Shown: positions 1 to 6,913, counted from the stretch's first letter. The stretch: 7,014 nucleotides of DNA from Gammaproteobacteria bacterium (GCA_028571885.1 JAPVVU010000164.1:1-7014); one strand, 5' to 3'. Translations and numbers: made by a program. Notes: generated by a model not told the origin, from the letters alone.

Positions 1-104
1 CACCCTAGGTTTTGCTGGAATGGTTTAACGCTGAAAATAACGCCCGTGACTAAAGAGATGTCCACCAGAGCGCCCTTATAAAGAACTGCCTATAGCCCAT
101 AAAA
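1..104. other. left-edge segment without a supported gene
   Basis: This is the sequence downstream of the thioredoxin gene. Two reading frames are open to the window edge: a minus-strand frame from 89 leftwards, which follows a stop at 90-92, and a plus-strand frame from 1 to a TAA at 79-81. Each has fewer than 30 codons inside the window, and neither shows a recognisable motif or a start with a ribosome binding site. Either could be the end of a gene lying outside the window. I see no GC-rich hairpin with a T-run that would be a clear terminator for the thioredoxin gene. Confidence 0.3.
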
Positions 105-611
105 CTATTTCTGAGTACTTCTGGCGATAAAATTTTCAATGATCTGTTGCGTAATCTGACCTACCTGCATTCCCTCCAGTTTACCAGAGGGACTGAATAA
201 CAGCGTTGTCGGTGTGCCGCTTAAAGAGCCGGCACCCAGATGCTCAGTGGATTGGGCATCGCCCAGCAACAGGGGAAAGCTGATAAAATTATCTTCGGCA
301 AAACGACTTACATCCTGTTTATTTCCCGGGCCAAAGCTGGGATAGTCCAGTGCGATACCTAATACAATTGCATTTTTATCTTTATGATCCTCATGAAAGC
401 TTTGCAGTTCTGGCATCTCATCAACACAGGGAGGACATTTTGGCCCCCAGATATTAACCACCACCCATTTACCTTTCCCTATGTACTCCTGTATTGAATG
501 TTTTTCACCATCCAGTCCCAATAATGTTAAGTTCGGCAATTTTTGCGCACTGACAAAACCGGAGTAATTTAAAACAAAAAATGTCAGTAAGGATATTAGT
601 AATTTAGACAA
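105..611 (-). CDS. periplasmic TlpA/ResA-like thioredoxin-fold protein
   Basis: A 168-residue exported thiol-disulfide protein of the TlpA/ResA type. Residues 1-22 form a signal peptide (short basic start, hydrophobic core, end at ...GFVSA before QK). The thioredoxin fold follows, with the redox motif CPPC at residues 59-62 in the context WGPKCPPC and the conserved cis-proline loop SGTPTT around residue 134. The family reduces or exchanges disulfides in the periplasm, for example in cytochrome c maturation or repair of oxidised proteins; nothing here fixes the substrate. The start is TTG at 609-611. It is supported by a TGGAG ribosome binding site about seven bases upstream and by the good signal peptide that follows at once. 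The gene lies 167 bases after the GGDEF-EAL gene on the same strand, so it may be a separate unit. The family is confident; the partner is unknown. Confidence 0.9.
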   Translation of the reverse strand: MSKLLISLLTFFVLNYSGFVSAQKLPNLTLLGLDGEKHSIQEYIGKGKWVVVNIWGPKCPPCVDEMPELQSFHEDHKDKNAIVLGIALDYPSFGPGNKQDVSRFAEDNFISFPLLLGDAQSTEHLGAGSLSGTPTTLLFSPSGKLEGMQVGQITQQIIENFIARSTQK

Positions 612-778
612 GGTATTCTCCAGATTGATTCTACTTTTTGTACTGAAATAGTTATGCCCGTATTAAGACGCATCATGTAAGAAATGAGCGGCAATTAATG
701 CGCTATTATGATTAGACAGTATAAATAATAATAAGCCAGGATTTTATACGTAATGACCGATCTGGCAGCAGCAGTAAT
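612..778. other. intergenic gap before the thioredoxin gene
   Basis: A 167-base AT-rich gap separates the GGDEF-EAL stop codon from the thioredoxin start. It ends with the TGGAG ribosome binding site of the TTG-started thioredoxin gene. The length suggests an own promoter, but I found no pair of -35 and -10 boxes that is convincing. There is no clear intrinsic terminator: only short AT-rich dyads such as AGCG at 687-690 with CGCT at 701-704, without a T-run. No small gene or known RNA is recognisable. Confidence 0.4.
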
Positions 779-3574
779 CTATAGTTCTGTCTGTTTTAAA
801 ATATCAATAATAATCTGCTCCATAGGCATTGGTTTGGCAATACCATAGCCCTGTGCATAATCCACTCCGATACTCTCAAGTTTTTTGAGGATCTCAGCAT
901 TTTCCACAAATTCCGCAATAGTCTTAATATCCATAACGTGACCAATCTGGTTAATCGCCACAACCATCGCACTATCAATGGGATCGTTAATCATATCTCT
1001 AACAAAGGAGCCGTCAATTTTAAGAAAATCTACCGGGAAATTTTTCAGGTAGCCAAATGATGACAGCCCGCTGCCAAAATCATCCAGAGAAAAATAACAG
1101 CCCATTTTTCTTAGCCGGGTGATAAATTTTAATGCTTTGCTGTAATTAGAGATAGCGGCTGTTTCGGTAATCTCAAAACAAATTGAACGGGGTGAAATAC
1201 CGGGTGTTTCCAGCTTATTAATAATAAAGTCAAGAAAACTATCATCACCTAAAGTTTGCCCCGAAAGGTTAATTGACAGCAGACAATTTTCCATCTTATT
1301 TTTCAGTAAACAGCTAAACGCTGCATTGACTACCCAACGGTCAATTTCAGGCATCAGGTTATAGCGTTCAGCCGCTGGCATAAAGGCAATTGGCGGGATA
1401 ATTTCTCCCTGTTCGTCTTGCAGGCGTAACAGGATTTCAAAGTGCAGCTCTTTACTGCCATCCCCCTTAACCGGCACAATGGGTTGCGCGTAAAGAACAA
1501 AATTGTCCTGTTCCAGCGCCAGTTTGATCTGCGTCATCCAGCGAATTTCTCCCTGACGCTTAATCAGCTCATTATCATCAGCCTGATAAACATGTACCCG
1601 GTTACGTCCACCGTTCTTAGCTGCGTAGCAGGCGATATCGGCATAACTCAGTAACTGACTGATACTGTCCAGCTCCGAATCAATCAACACCAGGCCTATG
1701 CTGACGCCCAGAGTAAAGGACTTATCCTCCCAGCTAAAGCGAAAATCTTCGAGTAATTTGAGAAACGTATTTGCTACCCGTTTAGCCTGTGCCAGAGGGC
1801 AGTTTTTCATTAAAACACCAAATTCATCACCGCCAAGACGAGCAAGGGTATCCGTATCACGGATAAGCTGATGGAAACGATCAGAGAGCTGACGCAATAA
1901 TTGATCACCCGCGATATGGCCGCAGGTATCATTAACTACTTTAAATTGATCCAGATCCATATACAGAAGACTGTGCGTTTTTCCCTCTTCCCGGGCACTG
2001 TCCAGCATATTTTCCAGACGAATTTCAAACTCCTGCCGGTTGATCAGTCCGGTCAGTGCATCGTGACTGGCTTGCCAGCTTAGCTCTGAGGCCATCTTTC
2101 GGGAACTGCTGACATCATGGAAGACCAGTACCACCCCGGTGATAACATCCTGCTTATCACGAATAGGTGCAGCTGAATCTTCAATGGAATATTCAATGCC
2201 ATTGCGACTGATCAATTTTGAATGTTTTGAGATTTCAATAATTCGTTTTTCCTGTAAACAGCGCTGCACAGGATTTTCTACCAGCTGCCCGGTGATTTCA
2301 TTATAAACCCTGAACACTTCGGGCAATAATCGCCCAGTTGCATCATTTTTACTCCAGCCAACCATCGCTTCAGCGATAGGATTTAAATAATCCACATAGC
2401 CCTCAGCATTGGTTGTGATCACGGCATCGCCGATAGACTCCAGGGTAACCTGAGCCTGCTCCTTTTCCCGGTTCAAAGCATTCTGAATTTCCTTACGATC
2501 AGTGATATCACGAATAATACTGACATAGCCGACTAAGTGGTTCTGTTTATCCTTAACTGCCGAGGTTAACACTTCGCCGGTAAAAGATTCACCACCTTTA
2601 CGCATGAGATTTAATTCGTCACCAAAAAGTTGCTTGAATCCCTGTGTCATTTTGATGTAATGTTCGTAATCACTCCTGTTTTGATAGATGAATTCAACAC
2701 TTTTACCCACTAACTCCTGCGGGGTATAGTTAAACATTCTAATGACTCTGGGATTCACCATAATGCATTTATAATCAGTATCAACAAAGATAATAACATC
2801 AGCAATAGAGTGAAAAATGGCTTCAAACTGGGCCTGACTTTTCAACAAGGCATTTTTTGAATCACTTAATTCCTGAACTCTGGAACGAACGGCAGAGGCC
2901 ATTTCATTGAACTCATCCGCCAGCAGTCCAATTTCATCCTGACTGTTAACCTGCACATTAATGTCATAGTTTCCCTGGCGAATCGATTCGGTACCGCGCA
3001 TCAGAACGCCCAGGTGACGGGTCAGAAAATAGCCGGTCAAACCCAGTAGAAAAGCGGTTAATATGATTTCTATATTGGCGATTAAAAAGCCCTGATGCAG
3101 GATTTTTTCTTTACCCTCAATAAACGAGGCAATTGAAAGTCCGTAGCGCACTTCACCCACTTTTTGTCCTGAAACGCTCAACGGCGTCATACCATTAAAA
3201 ATGCGCTGTTCCAGTGCGCTTTTTACATCGGGATCCTGTACCGGCAGCTTAGCCATTCTAAAATTATCTGTTTGTGCGTATATTTTATTCTGATCATCAA
3301 TAACAATAAGATACTCGAAACCCTGGCCATCAACCCCCTTGAGCTGATTAATAATGTCAGCCAGTATTTCATAGTCACGCTGAAACAGTGCAACACTCAA
3401 TGCAGCATCCAGTAATGGATTAATCGCCTCTATACGCAGCACCGTTTGTTCTTCAATGATGTCATTACTGAGGCGTAAACTATTGCTCAGTAACAGACCC
3501 AGCATGACCATTTCAATGATGATACTGGCCAGAATTAATTTGACTCGCAAGGAATGACGGATAAATTTAAACAT
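779..3574 (-). CDS. membrane sensor HAMP-PAS-PAS-GGDEF-EAL c-di-GMP enzyme
   Basis: A 931-residue inner-membrane protein predicted both to make and to degrade c-di-GMP. Order: TM1 about 10-30; periplasmic sensor 35-160; TM2 about 163-184; HAMP 185-237; PAS 248-362; PAS 372-492; GGDEF 500-665; EAL 685-925. The cyclase site is intact (GGDEF 581-585) and has the inhibitory I-site RDTD at 572-575, five residues upstream as expected. The phosphodiesterase site also looks intact: ExLxR as EILLR 713-717, N769 in SINLSGQ, EITET 801-805, DDFGSG 831-836, K852 in KIDG, E888 and QGYGIAKP 908-915. A bifunctional enzyme is therefore likely, with the balance set by the sensor and PAS inputs. The PAS domains show no cofactor that I can assign. 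The ATG lies 9 bases after the SBP-B stop. No Shine-Dalgarno precedes it, only a run of eight T, so translational coupling is likely. The direction of net activity is unknown. Confidence 0.95.
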   Translation of the reverse strand: MFKFIRHSLRVKLILASIIIEMVMLGLLLSNSLRLSNDIIEEQTVLRIEAINPLLDAALSVALFQRDYEILADIINQLKGVDGQGFEYLIVIDDQNKIYAQTDNFRMAKLPVQDPDVKSALEQRIFNGMTPLSVSGQKVGEVRYGLSIASFIEGKEKILHQGFLIANIEIILTAFLLGLTGYFLTRHLGVLMRGTESIRQGNYDINVQVNSQDEIGLLADEFNEMASAVRSRVQELSDSKNALLKSQAQFEAIFHSIADVIIFVDTDYKCIMVNPRVIRMFNYTPQELVGKSVEFIYQNRSDYEHYIKMTQGFKQLFGDELNLMRKGGESFTGEVLTSAVKDKQNHLVGYVSIIRDITDRKEIQNALNREKEQAQVTLESIGDAVITTNAEGYVDYLNPIAEAMVGWSKNDATGRLLPEVFRVYNEITGQLVENPVQRCLQEKRIIEISKHSKLISRNGIEYSIEDSAAPIRDKQDVITGVVLVFHDVSSSRKMASELSWQASHDALTGLINRQEFEIRLENMLDSAREEGKTHSLLYMDLDQFKVVNDTCGHIAGDQLLRQLSDRFHQLIRDTDTLARLGGDEFGVLMKNCPLAQAKRVANTFLKLLEDFRFSWEDKSFTLGVSIGLVLIDSELDSISQLLSYADIACYAAKNGGRNRVHVYQADDNELIKRQGEIRWMTQIKLALEQDNFVLYAQPIVPVKGDGSKELHFEILLRLQDEQGEIIPPIAFMPAAERYNLMPEIDRWVVNAAFSCLLKNKMENCLLSINLSGQTLGDDSFLDFIINKLETPGISPRSICFEITETAAISNYSKALKFITRLRKMGCYFSLDDFGSGLSSFGYLKNFPVDFLKIDGSFVRDMINDPIDSAMVVAINQIGHVMDIKTIAEFVENAEILKKLESIGVDYAQGYGIAKPMPMEQIIIDILKQTEL

Positions 3575-3583
3575 AAAAAAAAC

Positions 3584-4396
3584 TTAATCGAATACCTTAA
3601 TAAATTTATCCATACTGATCATATCTTTATCATCAATCCGTTGAAAACCTTTAAATATATATTTCTGACCCTCTGGTGTTGAATCAAACTGAATGAGCAA
3701 AGTCTGTAATTGTTTGATTGTTTCGGCTGACAAGGTTTTGCTGCCCATTAACATAAATCCCGGCACTTTTTCAGTAGTGACCAGAACACGCAGTTGATCC
3801 TTGTCTTTAGAATTAAGCCTGCGCCACATTTTTATACCCGTTACAGCGGCATCACTGTCATGATTCAACACCGAATAAATGGAATTACTATGGGTTGAAG
3901 TCCTGATTATTTTATAGTCAGAGTCTTTCAGATCATGCTGCCGTAATTGAGCAAGCGCTATCTGAGTCAGAAGAGTGATGGGCGGCGTAGCGGCCAGAGT
4001 CTTTCCCCGTAAATCTTCAATACGCTGATAAGGTGAATCTTTGCTGACCAGAAAATATCCCTGTATTTTATTGCGGGTCATGGCAATGCGTTGATAGCCG
4101 TCATGCAGCTCGGCATAACGGCCATGATGAGGGCCGGTGAAAATAAGATCATATTCACTGTTTTTTGTACGCTGAACAAACTCTTTAAAATCCGGAGCGG
4201 TTACAATGGAAACTTTTCGTCCCGTTTTTTTTTCAAGGTATTGACTGAACCCGGCATTATGTTTAATCAGTTTGCCAGGACTGACATAGGGAAAAATCCC
4301 CAGTGTTAACACGTCTTCATCAGCCAGGGCTGATGGAGACAAAAACAGAAAAAGTAAACTGAACACTATATTTTTCATGACACTTATATTTTTCAT
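3584..4396 (-). CDS. PhnD-type periplasmic substrate-binding protein (SBP-B)
   Basis: A periplasmic binding protein of the phosphate/phosphite/phosphonate (PhnD) type, 270 residues from the chosen start. A signal peptide spans 1-25 (hydrophobic core VFSLLFLFL, cleavage after SALA). The mature part has the family pattern: LGIFPYVSP at 32-40, YDLIFTGPHHGRY at 82-94, a hinge-like IEDLRGKTLAATPP at 126-139, DAAVTG at 182-187 and a C-terminal STPEGQKY at 239-246. The frame is open to an ATG at 4435, but that start lies in a 14-bp tandem repeat and lacks a ribosome binding site. The ATG at 4394-4396 has AGGAAAG upstream and gives a normal signal peptide; another in-frame ATG lies at 4378. No permease or ATPase gene is nearby. 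Lying next to two c-di-GMP enzymes, it is more likely a sensor partner than a transport component. The ligand is not deducible. Confidence 0.88.
   Translation of the reverse strand: MKNISVMKNIVFSLLFLFLSPSALADEDVLTLGIFPYVSPGKLIKHNAGFSQYLEKKTGRKVSIVTAPDFKEFVQRTKNSEYDLIFTGPHHGRYAELHDGYQRIAMTRNKIQGYFLVSKDSPYQRIEDLRGKTLAATPPITLLTQIALAQLRQHDLKDSDYKIIRTSTHSNSIYSVLNHDSDAAVTGIKMWRRLNSKDKDQLRVLVTTEKVPGFMLMGSKTLSAETIKQLQTLLIQFDSTPEGQKYIFKGFQRIDDKDMISMDKFIKVFD
4361..4396 (-). repeat. 18-bp imperfect tandem duplication of the SBP-B start
   Basis: Two adjacent 18-base units (4379-4396 and 4361-4378) both read ATGAAAAATATA and then differ slightly (AGTGTC and GTGTTC). Together they encode MKNISV-MKNIVF, so the start codon and first residues are duplicated in frame. 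The first copy has the ribosome binding site; the second may be the ancestral start. Confidence 0.8.
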
Positions 4397-4413
4397 TTGA
4401 CTGTCTTTCCTAT

Positions 4414-4440
4414 TTATACAATCAGCCTTATACAATCAGC
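4414..4440. repeat. 14-bp tandem repeat between the two SBP genes
   Basis: The 13-base word TTATACAATCAGC occurs at 4414-4426 and again at 4428-4440, giving a 14-base period of two copies. It lies between the SBP-A stop and the SBP-B ribosome binding site, and it contains the weak upstream ATG of the SBP-B frame. It looks like a small duplication; a binding site cannot be shown. Confidence 0.8.
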
Positions 4441-4453
4441 GTAAATACATTGA

Positions 4454-5293
4454 TTATTTTTCAAACGGTTTTATTAATTGGCGAATCACATCATATTCGC
4501 TATCACTGGTAGCAGAAAAACCATTATATTTTTTATCAACCGACTGAATAATTGCAAGATGTTGCGGATTCTTTGTATCAAGATTGAGAAAAGCATTCTG
4601 GATCTTATGCAGCAACTCGTCACTCACATTTTCACTGACACTGATATTATAGGGCGGTAAATCATTCGAACTATACAATATTCTTAAACCTTTCCCCTGC
4701 CATTTATAAGCCATGGTATCTTTTAATATGCCCGCATCAAAATCACCATTATTAACTGCGCGGGCAATATTATCGTAGTGCCCCAGAAACTTATAGCTGC
4801 CTAACTTTTCCAGGGGAACACCCGCACCGACGACCACTGCACGCTGTAATAATGCCGCCTTGTCGCCAAAAGCAAATGTTTTACCAAATAGCTGATCCAG
4901 CGTTTTTATCGGACTTTTGTCACTGACGACAATCATTAGACGAAACGATCCTTTGCCCTTTGTAACTGTTTTCACTACCAGACGCGTATTACTTCTTTTG
5001 TGTGCTTTGAGGTAGGCAACAGGTGTGAGATACACCAGATCAACTTTTCCCTTGACGGTATCATCAATTGCAGTTTTCATATTTGGGGACAGTTTAAGTG
5101 AAACCGGTATGCCGAGAGTGTTGCTCAGATAAGTCGTTAAAGGTGATAAACGTTGATGCATCACTGCAGGTATATCCATAGCAACAGAACCGAATAATAA
5201 TTCCCTATTGTCCTCACCCTGTTCGGCAGCAGCAATAGACAGCCAATGAGTGAACACAAAAAATAAAATTAATAGAATTGATTTATGCGTCAT
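4454..5293 (-). CDS. PhnD-type periplasmic substrate-binding protein (SBP-A)
   Basis: A periplasmic binding protein of the PhnD type, 279 residues from the chosen start. A signal peptide spans about 1-23 (hydrophobic core ILLILFFVF, cleavage after SIAAA). Family-like segments follow: LLFGSVAMDIP at 32-42, VDLVYLTPVAYL at 84-95, LDQLFGKTFAFGDKAA at 132-147, HYDNIARAVNNGDFDAG at 172-188 and LPPYNISVS at 212-220. The frame is also open to an ATG at 5308. The ATG at 5291-5293 gives the more typical signal peptide and an 11-base overlap with the end of the cyclase gene. Neither start has a strong ribosome binding site, so coupling to the cyclase gene is likely. It is clearly divergent from SBP-B; the two are distant relatives, not recent copies. 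No transporter genes accompany it. A role as ligand sensor for the flanking c-di-GMP enzymes is an inference; phosphate, phosphonate or another oxyanion are only candidates. Confidence 0.88.
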   Translation of the reverse strand: MTHKSILLILFFVFTHWLSIAAAEQGEDNRELLFGSVAMDIPAVMHQRLSPLTTYLSNTLGIPVSLKLSPNMKTAIDDTVKGKVDLVYLTPVAYLKAHKRSNTRLVVKTVTKGKGSFRLMIVVSDKSPIKTLDQLFGKTFAFGDKAALLQRAVVVGAGVPLEKLGSYKFLGHYDNIARAVNNGDFDAGILKDTMAYKWQGKGLRILYSSNDLPPYNISVSENVSDELLHKIQNAFLNLDTKNPQHLAIIQSVDKKYNGFSATSDSEYDVIRQLIKPFEK

Positions 5294-6668
5294 TATGATT
5301 AGTCTCATTTCTGATCGTATTATAATGAGTCACTCTGTTTCTCCCATTGTTTTTACTGAAGTACAATGCCGTATCAGCATATTTATAAAATTCAGTCGTC
5401 GTTATGATCTTTTCCGGATCAGGAATGCTTGCAACGCCCGCACTGATGGTTATCTTAATTGTATTGTTTTCCAGAATATGTTCTTGCTGTTCAACTGTCT
5501 CACGTAATTTTTCTGCAATCTCAAGGGCATCTTCAGGCGCTGCTCTCTTACACAGGATGACAAACTCCTCACCTCCCACGCGGCAAAGGATGTCGGTTGC
5601 ACGTATTTGTGATTTCATAGTAGCAGAAATATCCCGGAGAATAATATCACCGGTATCATGACCATAAGTATCATTAACATTCTTAAAAAAATCGATATCT
5701 ATTATTATCAGGCTATTGGCATCACCATGGCGCAGAGACATTTCCACCTCAGTTTTCATCAATTCTTCAAAATGCCTGCGATTAAACAAACCGGTTAATC
5801 CGTCGGTAAACGACAGCCGTTTAAGCTCATCATTGATTTGTTTCAATTCGGCAGATTGTTGTCGAAGATGTTCATTGGTTTTATGCAGTTCCTGATCAGC
5901 AAACTCTATTTTAGTTTGTAACTGCTCATTAGCATGATTAAGCTGACTTCTGAGCAGATTAAACTGAGTCGCCAGCATGCCGAATTCATCATTGGATATC
6001 ACCGGCAGTTCACCCCTGATAATGCCTTTTTCATCGACATTATCAGACAAAGACTTGGAAATTATGTTGACGGGTCTGATAATGGCGTAGGAAAGGGCAA
6101 AAAATTCAACAATAGCAATGATCAGGATAATCATGGCTTCTCGTTTAAGTGTTGTATATTGCTGCAGATTAATACGCTCAGTAATACTGGTGGTATCCAT
6201 TTCCAGAGTCAGCACACCAATATTCTCATTAGCCAGCATAATATCTTCAGTGAAGACAACTAAAGACTCGTTACTGGGCTGATTTTTATTGCCCGACTCT
6301 GCCATGGCATTACCTTTGCTGTTGACAACTCTGGCGTAACTCACGTCTTTAGTTTTTGTAATTTCATCCAAAAGTAGTTGAATAGTATGATAATCATAGC
6401 CAATCACGCTATAAGCCAGTGATTTTGCCATAAATTGACTGAAATCATTGCCTCGCTGATTTATTTCAGTCAGTAAATTCTTCTTTTCCTGTTGTATTGC
6501 TAACCAGCCGCTCACGGTTAAAGCAATAGCTAACATTGTCACCAGAATTAATAATATTTTCTGACGAATACCGAAAGTGAAAAAAAATGGACGCTTTATA
6601 CTGAGCATATGGTGAATATTTCGATTTATTATTTTTATTATGATGATGAGAATATCAACTGGAATCAT
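5283..6668 (-). CDS. membrane HAMP-GGDEF diguanylate cyclase
   Basis: A diguanylate cyclase (two GTP to c-di-GMP) anchored in the inner membrane, 461 residues from the first ATG. Order: TM1 about 37-57; periplasmic sensor about 58-175; TM2 about 176-196; HAMP 197-250; coiled coil about 240-288, which would support the active dimer; GGDEF 288-450. The active motif is GGEEF at 365-369, with the I-site RATD at 356-359 exactly five residues before it, so product inhibition is expected. DIDFFKNVNDTYGHDTG at 324-340 holds the metal- and GTP-binding residues. There is no EAL domain. The start is uncertain: residues 2-20 are low-complexity (DILIIIIKII) and the ATG at 6606-6608 (residue 21) gives a more usual N-terminus, but neither has a clear ribosome binding site. 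It is the first gene of the apparent four-gene operon and overlaps SBP-A. Its periplasmic part resembles that of the GGDEF-EAL protein. Confidence 0.94.
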   Translation of the reverse strand: MIPVDILIIIIKIINRNIHHMLSIKRPFFFTFGIRQKILLILVTMLAIALTVSGWLAIQQEKKNLLTEINQRGNDFSQFMAKSLAYSVIGYDYHTIQLLLDEITKTKDVSYARVVNSKGNAMAESGNKNQPSNESLVVFTEDIMLANENIGVLTLEMDTTSITERINLQQYTTLKREAMIILIIAIVEFFALSYAIIRPVNIISKSLSDNVDEKGIIRGELPVISNDEFGMLATQFNLLRSQLNHANEQLQTKIEFADQELHKTNEHLRQQSAELKQINDELKRLSFTDGLTGLFNRRHFEELMKTEVEMSLRHGDANSLIIIDIDFFKNVNDTYGHDTGDIILRDISATMKSQIRATDILCRVGGEEFVILCKRAAPEDALEIAEKLRETVEQQEHILENNTIKITISAGVASIPDPEKIITTTEFYKYADTALYFSKNNGRNRVTHYNTIRNETNHNDA

Positions 6669-6730
6669 TGATAACGCTAGAAAAACACTTTTACGCTTTC
6701 ATACGTTCCAGACTATAAGCTTATTAATGA

Positions 6731-6759
6731 ATACTAGTTCACGTTCTTGGCAAATTCAA
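6731..6759 (-). promoter_or_regulatory. candidate sigma-70 promoter of the cyclase operon
   Basis: On the minus strand, TTGAAT (6754-6759) and TAGTAT (6731-6736) are separated by exactly 17 bases. Each matches the consensus at four of six positions. A transcript would start near 6724, about 55 bases before the first ATG of the cyclase gene. It is the best pair I found in this upstream region, but in AT-rich sequence such matches arise by chance. Confidence 0.4.
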
Positions 6760-6792
6760 GTTGACAGCTGACAAATATAAAGGAGTAAACAG

Positions 6793-6831
6793 GTGCTGAG
6801 TATGCAGACAAACACAATGGGACATCGTTAA
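6793..6831 (+). CDS. possible 12-codon reading frame with strong RBS
   Basis: A GTG codon at 6793 follows AAGGAG with a seven-base gap from AGGAG, which is ideal spacing. The frame reads VLSMQTNTMGHR and stops at TAA 6829-6831. It could be a leader peptide, the start of a decayed gene, or chance. The peptide matches nothing I recognise, and no plus-strand gene follows within the window. Confidence that it is a real gene is low. Confidence 0.15.
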   Translation: MLSMQTNTMGHR

Positions 6832-6885
6832 GAAGATTGATAGAGCGAGTGGCAGGCAGCCTGATAAGTTAAGGCTTTACGTAAG

Positions 6886-6913
6886 TATTTAGCGTGTATT
6901 TAGCGTGTATTTA
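6886..6913. repeat. 11-bp tandem repeat, about 2.5 copies
   Basis: The unit TATTTAGCGTG occurs at 6886-6896 and 6897-6907 without any mismatch, followed by a partial copy TATTTA at 6908-6913. It lies just outside the inverted repeat at the window end. Replication slippage is the simplest origin; no binding protein can be inferred. Confidence 0.85.

Noticed and set aside
1..89. Edge-open frames on both strands as partial genes
   Set aside because: Too short to assign, with no motif; a gene may exist outside the window but cannot be supported here.
1442..2083. Plus-strand open frames of 60-70 codons at 1442-1654 and 1901-2083
   Set aside because: They lie opposite the GGDEF and EAL coding regions, have no ribosome binding site or motif, and are shadows of a clear gene.
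4091..4309. Plus-strand open frame opposite SBP-B
   Set aside because: Antisense shadow of a strong exported-protein gene; no family match.
3584..5293. Annotation of the SBPs as parts of a phosphonate ABC transporter
   Set aside because: No permease or ATPase gene in the window; family membership alone does not show transport.
5934..6263. 109-codon plus-strand open frame opposite the cyclase HAMP and coiled-coil region
   Set aside because: Its length follows from the codon use of the real minus-strand gene; no recognisable domain or start signal.
6609..6730. c-di-GMP riboswitch in the leader of the cyclase gene
   Set aside because: The short AT-rich leader shows no recognisable aptamer pairing pattern and is too short for a full aptamer if the first ATG is used.
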